Origin: Succinivibrionaceae bacterium
Lineage (GTDB): Bacteria > Pseudomonadota > Gammaproteobacteria > Enterobacterales > Succinivibrionaceae
Assembly: GCA_003477345.1 (NCBI GenBank)
Contig: DMTG01000288.1
Span: forward strand, 1-5,561
Direction: 5' to 3'
DNA length: 5,561 nt
The notes below the pieces were generated by a model. It did not search any database and was not told the DNA's origin. It worked only from the letters and a program-made list of their open reading frames with translations. Positions 4,940-5,561 of the stretch are shown piece by piece (the stretch's first letter is position 1; every line of letters begins with the position of its first letter). The translations under genes were made by a program, and so were the position numbers.

Positions 4940-5561
4940 CTAATTCTTTTCTTCCTCAAACTCGTATGGAGTCAGCTGATATACATAATAGTTGAGCCAG
5001 TTGCCAAAAAGCATTGAAGAATGCGAACGCCATGTGCATGAAGGTGCTATTGCAGGATTATTGCACGGGAAATAATTTTCCGGGATTGCAGGATTTTTTC
5101 CGGCAACCAGATCACGCTGGTACTCCTGTGCCAGAGTATCTCCGTCATACTCAGGATGGCCGGTGATATAGACCTGTTTTCTGTCTGGAGATACTGCTAG
5201 ATATACCCCGCTTTTTTCACCTTCTGCCAGTATTGTAAGATTGGTACTTTCAGAAATTTTCTGCGCAGGAAAATCAATAAAGCGAGAAAAAGGAGCCAGA
5301 AAGAAATCATCAAAACCTCTAACCAGAGGATCATTGGTTTTATTAGTTTTCTGAAAAAAAACTCCAGACAGTTTATTGTCTCTGAAATCCATATCAAGGT
5401 TATAAAACACTTTTAAACCGGCAGCCACGCCCCAGCAGGAAAACAGCGTTGAGGTAACATGCTCGGCACTCCACTTTATAATGTGCTCCAGTCTGCTCCA
5501 GTAAGTAACGTCAGAAAAATCGATCTGATCCAAAGGCGCTCCGGTGATAATCATGCCGTCA
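4940..5561 (-). CDS. metA: Homoserine O-acyltransferase MetA, C-terminal two thirds (5' end beyond window)
   Basis: MetA transfers an acyl group from an acyl-CoA (succinyl-CoA in E. coli, acetyl-CoA in many relatives) to homoserine, the first dedicated step of methionine synthesis. About 206 residues are visible, matching roughly residue 101 to the end of the 309-residue E. coli protein. The frame continues past the window edge (codons for Asp-Gly precede the first internal Met), so the true start is outside. By alignment from memory, the catalytic Cys142 lies in LFSCWGV, and His235 and Glu237 in TGHPEYD. WRSH and NWLNYYVYQLTPYE near the C-terminus are also family hallmarks. The acyl-CoA specificity position 111, Gly in E. 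coli and Glu in acetyl-CoA-using enzymes, is Asp here (TGAPLD, codon 5528-5530). The donor is therefore uncertain, and I name the family without choosing succinyl or acetyl. It is followed by the spacer before murA on the same strand. Confidence 0.95.
   Translation of the reverse strand, partial: DGMIITGAPLDQIDFSDVTYWSRLEHIIKWSAEHVTSTLFSCWGVAAGLKVFYNLDMDFRDNKLSGVFFQKTNKTNDPLVRGFDDFFLAPFSRFIDFPAQKISESTNLTILAEGEKSGVYLAVSPDRKQVYITGHPEYDGDTLAQEYQRDLVAGKNPAIPENYFPCNNPAIAPSCTWRSHSSMLFGNWLNYYVYQLTPYEFEEEKN

Noticed and set aside
1..5561. A previously undescribed system in the window
   Set aside because: Every substantial reading frame is a well-known core metabolic or cell-wall gene in a largely known order. 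No unfamiliar protein, repeat array, mobile element or defence-like cluster is present.

Overview
The window is ordinary chromosomal housekeeping DNA. It most likely comes from a gammaproteobacterium of moderate to low GC. The main reason is gene order: murB-birA runs convergently into a prokaryotic type I coaA, and coaA is followed by a divergent tRNA-Tyr/tRNA-Gly(TCC) operon. This is the murB-birA-coaA-(thrU)-tyrU-glyT block known from E. coli. The proteins also align closely, by eye from memory, with the E. coli enzymes in length and motifs. The very AT-rich spacers and the divergence of the proteins suggest a lineage outside the Enterobacteriaceae, perhaps a Succinivibrionaceae-like anaerobe. 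That last placement is a guess.

Layout: positions 26-221 hold two minus-strand tRNA genes, Gly(TCC) and Tyr(GTA). Just upstream of them is a well-formed sigma70-type promoter (277-305) with a GC-rich discriminator and an A/T-tract UP-like region. Positions 306-578 are an AT-rich spacer without a recognisable gene; it carries the tRNA promoter's upstream region and a probable coaA promoter. coaA (pantothenate kinase) lies at 579-1526 on the plus strand. It converges with birA across a 20-base gap that has no strong terminator.

On the minus strand, reading from right to left, are metA (5' end cut by the window edge), a 174-base spacer rich in inverted repeats, then murA, murB and birA. The last three are packed tightly (4-base gap, then a 16-base overlap) and look like one operon. 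MurA and MurB catalyse the two committed steps from UDP-GlcNAc to UDP-MurNAc. BirA biotinylates the acetyl-CoA carboxylase carrier protein for fatty-acid synthesis. CoaA starts coenzyme A synthesis, and MetA uses acyl-CoA to activate homoserine for methionine. The block therefore gathers envelope-precursor and CoA-linked functions.

I find no mobile element, CRISPR array, phage gene or unfamiliar protein system. The observations worth a second look are modest: an atypical DNA-binding helix in BirA, an Asp at the acyl-CoA specificity position of MetA, evenly spaced inverted repeats upstream of murA, and murA placed directly in front of murB-birA.
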